From the NCBI GenBank assembly GCA_000470535.1, contig CBRG010000110.1, positions 1 through 64,000 on the forward strand: a DNA stretch of 64,000 nucleotides. The letters run 5' to 3'. A model generated the notes under the pieces. It did not search any database and was not told the origin of the DNA. It saw nothing but the letters and a program-made list of their open reading frames with translations. The DNA is from Streptomyces sp. AW19M42. Lineage in GTDB: Bacteria > Actinomycetota > Actinomycetes > Streptomycetales > Streptomycetaceae. Positions 42,901-51,763 of the stretch are shown here, one piece after another. The stretch's first letter is position 1. Each line of letters starts with the position of its first letter. A program made the position numbers and the translations under genes.

Positions 42901-45897
42901 ATGACGACGTTGCCGGGGCGCAGGAGCAGTACGTTCACCCGATTGCTGCGACACGGATTCACCGACCCGTCCGTCGCCGAGCGGCTGCTCGACCTGCCGG
43001 ACCTGTCCTCCGTACGCTCCGACCCCGTCCTCCTCGAAGCGCTCGGGGCCACCGCCGACCCTGATCTCGCGCTGCGCGGCGTCGTACGGCTCGTGGAGGC
43101 GCAGGAGGCGGACGAGCGGCAGATCCTGCTGGACACCCTCGTCACCGCCAAACCGCTGCGGGACCGGCTGCTCGGGGTGCTCGGGGCGTCGGAGGCGCTC
43201 GGTGACCACCTGGCCCGTCACCCGCGCGACTGGCAGGCCCTCGTCACGTACGAGGCAACCGATCTGCATCCTGGAGTGGCCGAGTTCGAGCACGATCTGG
43301 CCGGGGCCGACGACCAGGACGCCCTGCGCGTCGCCTACCGCCGGTGCCTGCTGTCGATAGCGGCCCGGGACGTGTGCGGCACCACGGATGTCGCGGAGAC
43401 CGCCGCCGAGCTCGCGGACCTGGCCACCGCGACCCTGCGGGCCGCCCTCGCCATCGCCCGTACGGCCGCGCCGCAGGACGCCGCGCAGTGCCGCCTCGCC
43501 GTCATCGCGATGGGCAAGTGCGGCGGCCACGAACTGAACTACGTCTCCGACGTGGACGTCATCTTCGTGGCGGAACCCGCCGACGGTGCAGAGGAGAGCG
43601 CCGCCATCCCCGCCGCCACCCGGCTGGCCGCGCACATGATGCGGATCTGCTCCGACACCACCGTCGAGGGCACCATCTGGCCCGTGGACGCCAACCTCCG
43701 CCCGGAAGGCCGCAACGGGCCCCTGGTGCGCACCCTGTCCTCGCACCTCGCCTACTACCAGCGCTGGGCCAAGACCTGGGAGTTCCAGGCGCTCCTCAAG
43801 GCCCGGCCGGTGGCCGGCGACCCCGCGCTGGGCGCCGAGTACGTCGAGGCCGTCTCGCCGCTCGTCTGGCAGGCCGCCGACCGGGAGAACTTCGTCCCCG
43901 ACGTGCAGAAGATGCGCCGCCGCGTCATCGACACGATCCCCGTCGACCGGGTCGACCGCGAGATCAAGCTCGGGCCCGGCGGACTGCGGGACGTCGAGTT
44001 CGCCGTACAGCTGCTCCAGCTCGTGCACGGCCGCAACGACACCGCCCTGCGCAGCGGCTCGACCCTGGAGGCCCTGGGCGCGCTCGCCCGGGGCGGTTAC
44101 GTGGGCCGGGTGGACGCCGCGCAGCTGGACGACGCCTACCGCTTCCTGCGCACGATGGAACACCGCATCCAGCTCTACCGGCTGCGCCGCACCCACCTGG
44201 TCCCGGAGGACGAACCGGACCTGCGGCGCCTGGCCCGCTCGCTGGGCCTGCGCGCGGACCCCGTCACCGAGCTCAACCAGGCCTGGAAGCGGCACGCCTC
44301 CGTGGTGCGCCGGCTGCACGAGAAGCTGTTCTACCGGCCGCTGCTCGACGCGGTCGCCCAGCTCGCCCCCGGCGAGTCCCGGCTCAGCACGAAGGCCGCC
44401 GCGCACCGGCTCGAAGCCCTCGGCTACGAGGACCCGGCGGCCGCGCTGCGGCACCTGGTAGCGCTGTCGTCCGGTGTCTCGCGCAAGGCCGCCATCCAGC
44501 GCACCCTGCTGCCCGTGCTGCTCGGCTGGTTCGCGGACTCCGCCGATCCGGACGCCGGACTGCTCGGGTTCCGCAAGGTGTCCGACGCGCTGGGCCAGAC
44601 CCCGTGGTACCTGCGGCTGCTGCGCGACGAGGGCGCGGCGGCGGAGAACCTCGCCCGGGTCCTGTCGGCCGGCCGGCTCGCCCCCGACCTGCTGCTCCGC
44701 GCCCCGGAGGCGGTGACCATCCTCGGCGACCCGCAAGGGCTGAAGCCGCGCAGCCGGGACGCCCTGGAGCAGGAGGTGCTGGCAGCGGTCGGACGCTCCG
44801 AAGGCGCGGAATCGGCGGTGGCGGTGGTGCGCGGCGTGCGGCGGCGCGAACTGTTCCGGACCACCTCCGCAGACCTCATCGGCTCCTACGGCACCGAGGA
44901 CAACCCCGCGGAACAGGACCCGGGCGCGCTCGTCGACCGCGTCGGCACCGCGGTCACCGACCTCAACGCCGTCACCATCGCCGGAGCGCTGCGCGCCGCC
45001 GTGCGCGCCGAATGGGGCGACACGCTCCCCACCCGGTTCACCGTGATCGGCATGGGCCGCTTCGGTGGACAGGAACTGGGCTACGGCTCCGACGCGGACG
45101 TCCTGTTCGTCCACGCGCCCCGCGAGGGCGTCGCCGAGCAGGAGGCGTCCCGGGCCGCGAACCGGGTGGTGGCCGAGATGCGCAGGCTGCTCCAGCTGCC
45201 CACCGCGGATCCGCCGCTGATCATCGACGCCGATCTGCGGCCCGAGGGCAAGACCGGGCCGATGGTGCGCACGCTGAAGTCGTACGAGGCGTACTACCGG
45301 CGCTGGTCGCTGGTCTGGGAGAGCCAGGCGCTGCTGCGCGCCCAGCCGATGGCCGGCGACGCGGATCTGGGCCGCGACTTCATCGAGCTGATCGATCCGC
45401 TTCGCTACCCGGTGGAGGGGCTGGGAGAGGACGCGGTCCGCGAGATCCGCCGGCTGAAGGCCCGGATGGAGTCCGAGCGGCTGCCGCGCGGGGCGGACCC
45501 GACGCTCCACACGAAGCTGGGCCGGGGCGGGCTGAGCGATGTCGAGTGGACGGTCCAGCTGTTGCAGATGCAGCACGGCTGGGCGGAGCCCGGGCTGCGG
45601 ACCACCCGGACCCGTGAGGCGCTGGCCGCGGCGTGCGCGGCGGAGCTGATCTCCGCCGAGGATGCGCAGACGCTGGACGAGGCGTGGGTGCTGGCGACCC
45701 GGGTCCGCAACGCGGTGATGCTGGTACGGGGGAGGCCGGGCGACACGTTCCCGTCCAACCCGCGGGAGCTGACCGCGGTGGGCCGCTACCTGGGGTACGA
45801 GCCCGGTCATGCCGGTGACATGTTGGAGGACTACCGGCGGATCACCCGGCGGGCGCGGGCGGTGGTGGACGAGCGGTTCTACGGGGCTGCGGTGTGA
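42901..45897 (+). CDS. glnE: glutamine synthetase adenylyltransferase / adenylyl-removing enzyme
   Basis: A 998-residue bifunctional enzyme that adds or removes AMP on a Tyr of glutamine synthetase in response to nitrogen status. It has two nucleotidyltransferase halves. The first, adenylyl-removing, has AIAMGKCGGHELNYVSDVDV near residue 202. The second, adenylylating, has GMGRFGGQELGYGSDADVLF near 717. Each is followed by a helical domain with an RNGPLVRTLSSH or KTGPMVRTLKSY motif (LRPEGRNG and LRPEGKTG). Length and order match the family, and the neighbourhood with glnA2 and nadE is as in S. coelicolor. It is probably the partner of a GlnA encoded elsewhere. Confidence 0.96.
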   Translation: MTTLPGRRSSTFTRLLRHGFTDPSVAERLLDLPDLSSVRSDPVLLEALGATADPDLALRGVVRLVEAQEADERQILLDTLVTAKPLRDRLLGVLGASEALGDHLARHPRDWQALVTYEATDLHPGVAEFEHDLAGADDQDALRVAYRRCLLSIAARDVCGTTDVAETAAELADLATATLRAALAIARTAAPQDAAQCRLAVIAMGKCGGHELNYVSDVDVIFVAEPADGAEESAAIPAATRLAAHMMRICSDTTVEGTIWPVDANLRPEGRNGPLVRTLSSHLAYYQRWAKTWEFQALLKARPVAGDPALGAEYVEAVSPLVWQAADRENFVPDVQKMRRRVIDTIPVDRVDREIKLGPGGLRDVEFAVQLLQLVHGRNDTALRSGSTLEALGALARGGYVGRVDAAQLDDAYRFLRTMEHRIQLYRLRRTHLVPEDEPDLRRLARSLGLRADPVTELNQAWKRHASVVRRLHEKLFYRPLLDAVAQLAPGESRLSTKAAAHRLEALGYEDPAAALRHLVALSSGVSRKAAIQRTLLPVLLGWFADSADPDAGLLGFRKVSDALGQTPWYLRLLRDEGAAAENLARVLSAGRLAPDLLLRAPEAVTILGDPQGLKPRSRDALEQEVLAAVGRSEGAESAVAVVRGVRRRELFRTTSADLIGSYGTEDNPAEQDPGALVDRVGTAVTDLNAVTIAGALRAAVRAEWGDTLPTRFTVIGMGRFGGQELGYGSDADVLFVHAPREGVAEQEASRAANRVVAEMRRLLQLPTADPPLIIDADLRPEGKTGPMVRTLKSYEAYYRRWSLVWESQALLRAQPMAGDADLGRDFIELIDPLRYPVEGLGEDAVREIRRLKARMESERLPRGADPTLHTKLGRGGLSDVEWTVQLLQMQHGWAEPGLRTTRTREALAAACAAELISAEDAQTLDEAWVLATRVRNAVMLVRGRPGDTFPSNPRELTAVGRYLGYEPGHAGDMLEDYRRITRRARAVVDERFYGAAV

Positions 45898-45929
45898 GGC
45901 GAGTCCCCAGGCTCCGCCCCGGCCCCGCT

Positions 45930-45952
45930 CCTCAACCGCCGGAGGGGCTTGA
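45930..45952 (-). repeat. dispersed streptomycete repeat, copy 3 (inverted)
   Basis: CCTCAACCGCCGGAGGGGCT followed by TGA is the reverse complement of the repeat core at 31935-31961, with two differences. It lies between convergent glnE and the PAP2 gene, where its CCTC/GAGG pairing may aid termination. Confidence 0.75.
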
Positions 45953-45967
45953 GCTTGCCCAGGTCCG

Positions 45968-46924
45968 TCAGTTCCGGCCCACCGCGGCCTTCGCCCGGTG
46001 GACGGACAGCGCGTACAGCCGGGCGCGCCCGGCGTCCTTCGGGGGAATCCGCCTCGGCAGATGGTGCGGCAGCGCTCCGTACCAGGCGTACGACACCGCG
46101 TAGCCGAAGGCCAGGCAGGCCATGCCGCCCACCGCGTCCAGCCAGAAGTGGTTCGCGGTCGACACGATCACCATCAGGGTGACCACCGGGTAGAGCAGGC
46201 CCAGGATCTTAGCCCAGGGCGCGGAGGCCAGGGCGAACACGGTCAGCCCGCACCACAGCGACCAGCCGATGTGCATCGACGGCATCGCCGCGTACTGGTT
46301 CGACATGTTCTTGAAGTTGCCCGAAGCCATCGAACCCCAGGTCTGGTGGACCATGACCGTGTCGATGAACGTGCTGCCGTTCATCAGGCGGGGTGGCGCC
46401 AACGGGTAGAGGTAGTAGCCGGCCAGCGCGGCCGCCGTGGTCGCGAACAGGGCCAGCCGGGCTGCCGCGTAGCGGCCCGGGTGGCGGCGGAACAGCCACA
46501 CGAGCACGCCGATGGTGACGATGAAGTGCAGTGTCGCGTAGTAGTAGTTCATCGACACGATCAGCCATGTCACCGAGTTGACCGCGTGGTTGACCGACTG
46601 CTCCACGGCGATGCCCATGAACCGCTCGACCGACCAGATCCAGTCGGCGTTGGCCAGGGCCGCCGCCTTCTGCTCGGGGACGGCGTTGCGCACCAGCGAG
46701 TACAGCCAGTAACTGACCGCGATCAGCAGGATTTCGAACCAGAGACGTGGCCTTCTGGGGGACCGCGGACCACGCAGCCCTGCCAGGGTGCGGTCGCGCA
46801 GTCCGCGCAGCCGGTTCACGTTGCCGGGTCGCTTCGTGTTCGCCTCGGGAGCCGCCTCGTTCACGATGGGTGACGGGGTGGCCTCCGTACGGCCTTCCTG
46901 TCGTTTCACGCTCAATTCACCCAT
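45968..46924 (-). CDS. PAP2-family membrane phosphatase / phosphotransferase
   Basis: A 318-residue membrane protein with about six helices. The phosphatase motifs are PSMHIGWSLW (motif 2) and STANHFWLDAVGG (motif 3), the pattern of the inositolphosphotransferase Aur1/Ipt1-like branch of PAP2. The usual KxxxxxxRP motif is replaced by YLYPLAPPRLMNGSTF. A 50-residue polar leader precedes helix 1. The ATG at 46924 is chosen; a GTG at 46930 is equally near. Lipid phosphate hydrolysis or head-group transfer is the family role; the substrate is unknown. Confidence 0.85.
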   Translation of the reverse strand: MGELSVKRQEGRTEATPSPIVNEAAPEANTKRPGNVNRLRGLRDRTLAGLRGPRSPRRPRLWFEILLIAVSYWLYSLVRNAVPEQKAAALANADWIWSVERFMGIAVEQSVNHAVNSVTWLIVSMNYYYATLHFIVTIGVLVWLFRRHPGRYAAARLALFATTAAALAGYYLYPLAPPRLMNGSTFIDTVMVHQTWGSMASGNFKNMSNQYAAMPSMHIGWSLWCGLTVFALASAPWAKILGLLYPVVTLMVIVSTANHFWLDAVGGMACLAFGYAVSYAWYGALPHHLPRRIPPKDAGRARLYALSVHRAKAAVGRN

Positions 46925-46999
46925 AGGCACAGAGTCTGCCAGATTTGCCCCCTCCGCCCGATGATCCTCCGGTCGGGAGCGGCCTGCACGTCCTGCGGA

Positions 47000-48067
47000 C
47001 TACGGGTGTGCGTGGGATCCTTGGACGGGCGGGGCGGGCGACGCCGCGTCCGGACCGGGGCCCGCGGCCGTCGAACCGCGCACGACCAGCTCGGGCATGA
47101 AGACGAACTCGCTGTGCGGGGCGGGTGTGCCGCCGATCTCCTCAAGGAGCGTACGCACCGCGGCCTGGCCCATCGCCGTCACCGGCTGCCGGATCGTGGT
47201 CAGCGGCGGATCGGTGAACGCTATGAGCGGGGAGTCGTCGTAGCCGACCACGGAGAGATCGCGCGGCACGTCCCTGGAGAGCCTGCGAGCTGCCCGGATC
47301 GCCCCGAGCGCCATCATGTCGCTCGCGCACACCACTGCCGTGCAGCCCCGCTCCATCAGCGCGGAGGCGGCCGCCTGGCCGCCCTCCAGCGTGTAGAGGG
47401 AGTGCTGGATCAGCCCCTCCACCTCGTCCGGAGTGAGGTTCAACTGCTCCCGCATCGTGGCGTGGAAGCCCTCGATCTTGCGGACCACGGGGACGAACCG
47501 CTTGGGCCCGACCGCCAGTCCGATCCGGGTGTGACCCAGCGAGACCAGGTGCGTCACCGCCAGCCGCATCGCGGCCCGGTCGTCCGGTGAGATGAACGGC
47601 GCCTGCACCTTGGGCGAGAAACCGTTAACCAGTACGAAGGGGACTCCCTGGGCGCGCAGTTGCTCGTAACGCTGCATATCGGCCGAGGTGTCGGCGTGCA
47701 GCCCGGAGACGAAGATGATTCCCGAGACCCCGCGGTCGACCAGCATTTCGGTCAGCTCGTCCTCGGTGGAGCCGCCGGGGGTCTGGGTCGCCAGCACCGG
47801 GGTGTAGCCCTGCCGGGTCAGCGCCTGTCCGATGACCTGGGCGAGCGCCGGAAAGATGGGGTTCTCCAGCTCGGGCGTGATGAGACCGACCAGGCCCGCG
47901 CTGCGCCTGCGTAGCCGTACGGGCCGTTCGTAGCCCAGGACGTCGAGCGCGGCGAGGACGGATTCGCGGGTGGCAGCGGCAACCCCGGGCTTACCGTTCA
48001 GTACACGGCTGACCGTCGCTTCGCTGACCCCCGCCTGAGTTGCGATATCGGCAAGCCGTGCGGTCAT
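47000..48067 (-). CDS. malR: LacI-family maltose operon repressor MalR
   Basis: A 355-residue repressor. The LacI helix-turn-helix is LADIATQAGVSEATVSRVLN followed by the hinge GKPGVAAATRESVLAALDVL. The effector domain includes LVGLITPELENPIFPALAQV, GIIFVSGLHADTSADM and DLSVVGYDDSPLIAFTDPPL. It is divergent from malE, as in S. coelicolor and S. lividans, where MalR/Reg1 represses maltodextrin import and amylase genes until maltodextrins are present. The ATG at 48067 opens the helix-turn-helix. The C-terminal 20 residues are Pro/Ala rich. A close paralogue is encoded at 53443-54501. Confidence 0.93.
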   Translation of the reverse strand: MTARLADIATQAGVSEATVSRVLNGKPGVAAATRESVLAALDVLGYERPVRLRRRSAGLVGLITPELENPIFPALAQVIGQALTRQGYTPVLATQTPGGSTEDELTEMLVDRGVSGIIFVSGLHADTSADMQRYEQLRAQGVPFVLVNGFSPKVQAPFISPDDRAAMRLAVTHLVSLGHTRIGLAVGPKRFVPVVRKIEGFHATMREQLNLTPDEVEGLIQHSLYTLEGGQAAASALMERGCTAVVCASDMMALGAIRAARRLSRDVPRDLSVVGYDDSPLIAFTDPPLTTIRQPVTAMGQAAVRTLLEEIGGTPAPHSEFVFMPELVVRGSTAAGPGPDAASPAPPVQGSHAHP

Positions 48068-48448
48068 GGGACTGGACTGTACCGGGAGCGGGTCGGATTG
48101 CCCACCATGCACAGAAATCGGACTCCGGCGGCCGCGGGACCGCTCTGTGACCCCGCACATGGCCCATCTCGCAGCAGTCGTCGGCAATATCTTGCAAAGT
48201 CTTGCGGGTCCGGTCTGTGGGCTGCAGTCAGATCGTCGCACTAAGGAATCATGGGCAGTGGCCAGTCCCTGTCGGGGGTCAGGGCCTCGCGTCAAGGGGC
48301 TTGACGGCAACCGTGAGGACACGCGAATGTAACGATCGCCGGAGCTTGCAGAAATCTTCCGCAAACTCTTTCGGCCTTCTTTCATCCTTGTTACGTTCAC
48401 GTCGACCCGGCGCCGCGACGGAGCGGTACGGCAGTTGAAGGAGTTCAG
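48068..48448. promoter_or_regulatory. malR-malE divergent promoter region with TTGCA-type sites
   Basis: Two TTGCA clusters are seen: TCTTGCAAAGTCTTGCGGG (48191-48209) towards malR, and CTTGCAGAAATCTTCCGCAA (48345-48364) towards malE. These fit MalR-type sites, like the palindrome at the amylase promoter. A possible malE promoter has TTGACG (48301-48306) and GAATGT (48325-48330), 18 bp apart, so the second site would lie just after the transcript start. GAAGGAG before malE is its ribosome binding site. Confidence 0.6.
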
Positions 48449-49726
48449 ATGCGACGTGGCATAACGGCCACCGCCCTGGTCGCGGCCCTGGCGCTCGCGG
48501 CGACCGCCTGCGGCAGCGATGACGACGATTCCAACGGCACCTCCAAGGGCTCGGGCGAGCTCTCCGGAACCGTGACGTGGTGGGACACCTCCACCGTGGG
48601 CAGCGAGGACAAGGTCTTCAAGAAGATCGCCGAGGGCTTCGAGAAGGAGCACCCCAAGGTCGACGTCAAGTACGTCAACGTCCCCTTCGGTGACGCGCAG
48701 AACAAGTTCAAGAACGCCGCGCAGTCCGGTTCCGGCGCCCCCGACGTGATCCGCTCCGAGGTCGCGTGGACGCCCGAGTTCGCCGACCTCGGCTACCTCG
48801 CCCCGCTGGACGGCACCCCCGCCCTCCAGAAGGCGGACGACTTCCTGAAGCAGGCCGCCGCGTCCACCAAGTACAAGGACAAGACGTACGCGGTGCCGCA
48901 GGTCATCGACTCCATGGGCATCTTCTACAACAAGAAGATCTTCAAGGACGCCGGCGTCGAGGTCCCCAAGACCATCGACGAGCTGAAGACCGTATCCAAG
49001 AAGATCAAGGACAAGACCGGCAAGACCGGCCTCTACCTGCGCGGCGACGACGCGTACTGGTTCCTGTCCTTCCTGTACGGCGAGGGCGGCGACATGGTCG
49101 ACGCCTCCAACAAGTCCGTCACCATCGACAACCCGGCCGGCGTCAAGGCGATGAAGGTCGTCAAGGACCTCGTCGGCTCCGGCGCCGCCAAGACCGACGC
49201 GACGGACGGCTGGGAGAACATGCAGTCGTCCTTCAAGGACGGCAAGGTCGCGATGATGATCAACGGCCCGTGGGCCGTCGCCGACACCTACACCGGCAAG
49301 GAGTTCACGGACAAGGCCAACCTGGGCGTCGCCCCGGTCCCGGCCGGCTCCGCCGCACAGGGCGCCCCGCAGGGCGGTCACAACCTCGCCGTCTACGCCG
49401 GTTCCAAGAACCTCGACGCCTCCTACGCCTTCGTCGACTACATGACCTCCGTCAAGACCCAGGCCCAGGTCACCAAGGAGCTCAACCTGCTGCCGACCCG
49501 CACCTCCGCCTACGCGCAGGAGAGCGTCGTCGACAACGAGATCGTCGGCTTCTTCAAGCCCGTCGTCGAGAGCGCCGTCGAGCGCCCCTGGATCCCGGAG
49601 ACCGGCAGCCTCTTCGCGCCGCTCGTCACCGAGTACACGAAGGTCCTCACCGGACAGACCTCCCCGGAGAAGGCCGTCAAGACGACCGGCGACTCCTACC
49701 GCAAGCTCCTCAAGGGCTGGAAGTAA
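48449..49726 (+). CDS. malE: maltose/maltodextrin-binding lipoprotein
   Basis: A 425-residue extracellular solute-binding protein anchored as a lipoprotein. The signal peptide is MRRGITATALVAALALAATA, and the lipobox continues with Cys (LAATAC-G) near residue 21. A polar linker precedes the bilobal binding domain (GTVTWWDTSTVG, APDVIRSEVAWTPEFADLGY, YAVPQVIDSMGIFYNKKIF, WENMQSSFKDGKVAMMINGP). It delivers maltodextrins to MalFG. GAAGGAG 6 nt before the ATG at 48449 is a strong start. First gene of the operon; malF follows after 22 nt. An MsiK-like shared ATPase, encoded elsewhere in streptomycetes, would power import since none is adjacent. Confidence 0.96.
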   Translation: MRRGITATALVAALALAATACGSDDDDSNGTSKGSGELSGTVTWWDTSTVGSEDKVFKKIAEGFEKEHPKVDVKYVNVPFGDAQNKFKNAAQSGSGAPDVIRSEVAWTPEFADLGYLAPLDGTPALQKADDFLKQAAASTKYKDKTYAVPQVIDSMGIFYNKKIFKDAGVEVPKTIDELKTVSKKIKDKTGKTGLYLRGDDAYWFLSFLYGEGGDMVDASNKSVTIDNPAGVKAMKVVKDLVGSGAAKTDATDGWENMQSSFKDGKVAMMINGPWAVADTYTGKEFTDKANLGVAPVPAGSAAQGAPQGGHNLAVYAGSKNLDASYAFVDYMTSVKTQAQVTKELNLLPTRTSAYAQESVVDNEIVGFFKPVVESAVERPWIPETGSLFAPLVTEYTKVLTGQTSPEKAVKTTGDSYRKLLKGWK

Positions 49727-49748
49727 ACCCAGGAAGGCAGGCCGGCTG

Positions 49749-50768
49749 ATGGCTGTCCACACCAGCCAGTCGGTGGCGAAGGCCGCGGGCGACGACACCG
49801 TCGCCCGCGGCCGGAGCCGCGGTACTGGCAACCCCACGCCCCCGGGCCGCATCCGGCGGGCGCTGTCGACCCACTGGTACGCCTGGACCATGGTCGCCCC
49901 GGTCGTCGTCGTGATCGGCGTGATCATCGGGTATCCGCTGGTCCGCGGCATCTACCTGTCGATGACCGACGCCAACGAGCGCAACGTCGAGCGGTCCATC
50001 GGTGTCAACCACATCCCCGCGACGTACGAGTTCGTGGGTCTGGACAACTACACCGACGTACTGACGGGCAACGAGTTCCTCGGCACCCTCGGCTGGACCC
50101 TGGTGTGGACGGTCTCCTGTGTGGCCATCACCTTCGCCCTCGGCATGGGGCTCGCCAACATCCTCAACCGCCGGATCGCCGGGCGCTCCGCGTACCGGAT
50201 GGCGCTCATCCTGCCCTGGGCCATCCCCGGCTTCGTCTCCGTCTTCGCCTGGCGCTTCCTCTACAACGAGGACCGCGGGCTGCTCAACAGGATCCTCTCG
50301 GGGAGCGGCTTCGACGGCATCCCGTGGCTCAACGACCCCACCTGGGCGAAGATCTCCGTCATCGCCGTCAACGTGTGGCTCGGTGTGCCGTTCATGATGG
50401 TCGCCCTCCTCGGCGGACTCCAGTCCATCCCCAGCGAGCACTACGAGGCCGCCGAGATGGACGGCGCCAGCGCCTGGCAGCGCTTCCGCCACATCACGCT
50501 GCCCGGACTGCGGCCGGTCTCCACCACCGTGATCCTGCTCTCCACCATCTGGACCTTCAACATGTTCCCGGTGATCTACCTGCTGACCAGCGGCGGACCC
50601 GGGGACGCCACCCAGATCCTGGTGACGCAGGCGTACAAGTTCTCCTTCGAGATCAGCCCGCGCGACTTCGCGCTCTCCTCCACGTGGGGCGTGCTGATCC
50701 TCGTACTCCTGATGCTCTTCGCCGCTGTGTACCGGCGAGTCCTCCGCACCCAGGGAGATGACTGGTGA
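49749..50768 (+). CDS. malF: maltodextrin ABC transporter permease MalF
   Basis: A 339-residue permease with a 35-residue polar start and six helices, beginning WTMVAPVVVVIGVIIGYPLV. The EAA loop that docks with the ATPase is EHYEAAEMDGASAWQRFRHI followed by TLP. Several conserved segments (PWAIPGFVSVFAWRFLYNED, NVWLGVPFMMVALLGGLQSI) fit MalF. It lies 22 nt after malE and overlaps malG by 4 nt (GTGA). It lacks the large periplasmic P2 loop of E. coli MalF, as expected for a Gram-positive form. Confidence 0.95.
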   Translation: MAVHTSQSVAKAAGDDTVARGRSRGTGNPTPPGRIRRALSTHWYAWTMVAPVVVVIGVIIGYPLVRGIYLSMTDANERNVERSIGVNHIPATYEFVGLDNYTDVLTGNEFLGTLGWTLVWTVSCVAITFALGMGLANILNRRIAGRSAYRMALILPWAIPGFVSVFAWRFLYNEDRGLLNRILSGSGFDGIPWLNDPTWAKISVIAVNVWLGVPFMMVALLGGLQSIPSEHYEAAEMDGASAWQRFRHITLPGLRPVSTTVILLSTIWTFNMFPVIYLLTSGGPGDATQILVTQAYKFSFEISPRDFALSSTWGVLILVLLMLFAAVYRRVLRTQGDDW

Positions 50769-51643
50769 CCACGGCATCCGCCCCCGCCGCGCGGCACTCC
50801 GCGCCCAAGGTCCGGCCGCGCGGCGAGCGTTCGCCGCTGGCCTCCACCGCACTGCACCTGACGCTGATCATCGCGTCCGTGATCGCCGTCTTCCCCGTGC
50901 TGTGGGTCCTGCTCACCTCGCTGAAGCCCGCGCAGCTCGCGACGACCACGAGCTTCTTCGAAGAGACGACCCTGGAGAACTACACGCACCTGCTCCAGGA
51001 CACGAAGTTCCTGACCTGGTTCGGTAACTCGGTGGTCGTCGCGGGGCTCACCACACTCGTCGGTGTGATCGTCTCCGCCTCCACCGGCTACGCCGTCAGC
51101 CGGTTCCGCTTCCCCGGGAAGCGCGGACTGATGTGGACGCTGCTGATCACCCAGATGTTCCCGGTAGCCGTCCTCATCGTGCCGATCTACAACATCATGG
51201 CGACCATGGGCCTGCTCAACAAGCCCGCCGGTCTCGTCATCACCTACCTCACCATCTCGGTGCCGTTCTGCGCCTGGATGATGAAGGGCTTCTTCGACAC
51301 CATCCCGCGCGAGATCGACGAGTCGGGGCAGGTCGACGGCCTCACCCCGTTCGGCACGTTCTGGCGGCTCATCCTGCCGCTGGCCAAACCCGGACTCGCC
51401 GTCACCGCGTTCTACTCCTTCATCACCGCCTGGGGCGAAGTGGCGTACGCCTCGGCCTTCATGGTCGGGGAGGACAACCTCACCCTCGCGGGCGGGCTCC
51501 AGCTGTTCGTCAACCGCTACGGGGCGCAGTGGGGTCCGATGACCGCCGCGTCCGTGCTCATCGCGATACCCGCGGCCCTGGTTTTCCTGTTCGCGCAGAA
51601 GCACCTCGTCACCGGCATGTCCGCCGGAGCCGTCAAGGGCTGA
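50765..51643 (+). CDS. malG: maltodextrin ABC transporter permease MalG
   Basis: A 292-residue permease with six helices. The start is GTG at 50765 inside the malF stop (GTGA). Key parts are VIAVFPVLWVLLTSLKP, GYAVSRFRFPGKRGLM, QMFPVAVLIVPIYNIMATMG and the EAA loop IPREIDESGQVDGLTPFGTF before WRLILPLAKPG. Pairs with MalF to form the channel. The next gene, aglA, starts 120 nt downstream without a clear terminator between them, so it is probably in the same transcript. Confidence 0.95.
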   Translation: MTTASAPAARHSAPKVRPRGERSPLASTALHLTLIIASVIAVFPVLWVLLTSLKPAQLATTTSFFEETTLENYTHLLQDTKFLTWFGNSVVVAGLTTLVGVIVSASTGYAVSRFRFPGKRGLMWTLLITQMFPVAVLIVPIYNIMATMGLLNKPAGLVITYLTISVPFCAWMMKGFFDTIPREIDESGQVDGLTPFGTFWRLILPLAKPGLAVTAFYSFITAWGEVAYASAFMVGEDNLTLAGGLQLFVNRYGAQWGPMTAASVLIAIPAALVFLFAQKHLVTGMSAGAVKG

Positions 51644-51763
51644 GCCAGGAGGGTGCTGACGTCCGCGCAGCACGACCGTACGACCCGCACGCACCAGTCA
51701 CGGTGGCGCCGGCATCCCGACCCGGTCCCGGCGCCACTCCCCACCCAGACACCCAGGGACGAC

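Noticed and set aside
42847-45810. Very long open frame antisense to glnE, and similar long antisense frames over the synthase, amylase and mal genes
   Set aside because: GC-rich third positions remove stop codons from other frames. The translations are Arg/Gly/Pro/His-rich without family motifs, while the opposite strand encodes well-conserved enzymes.
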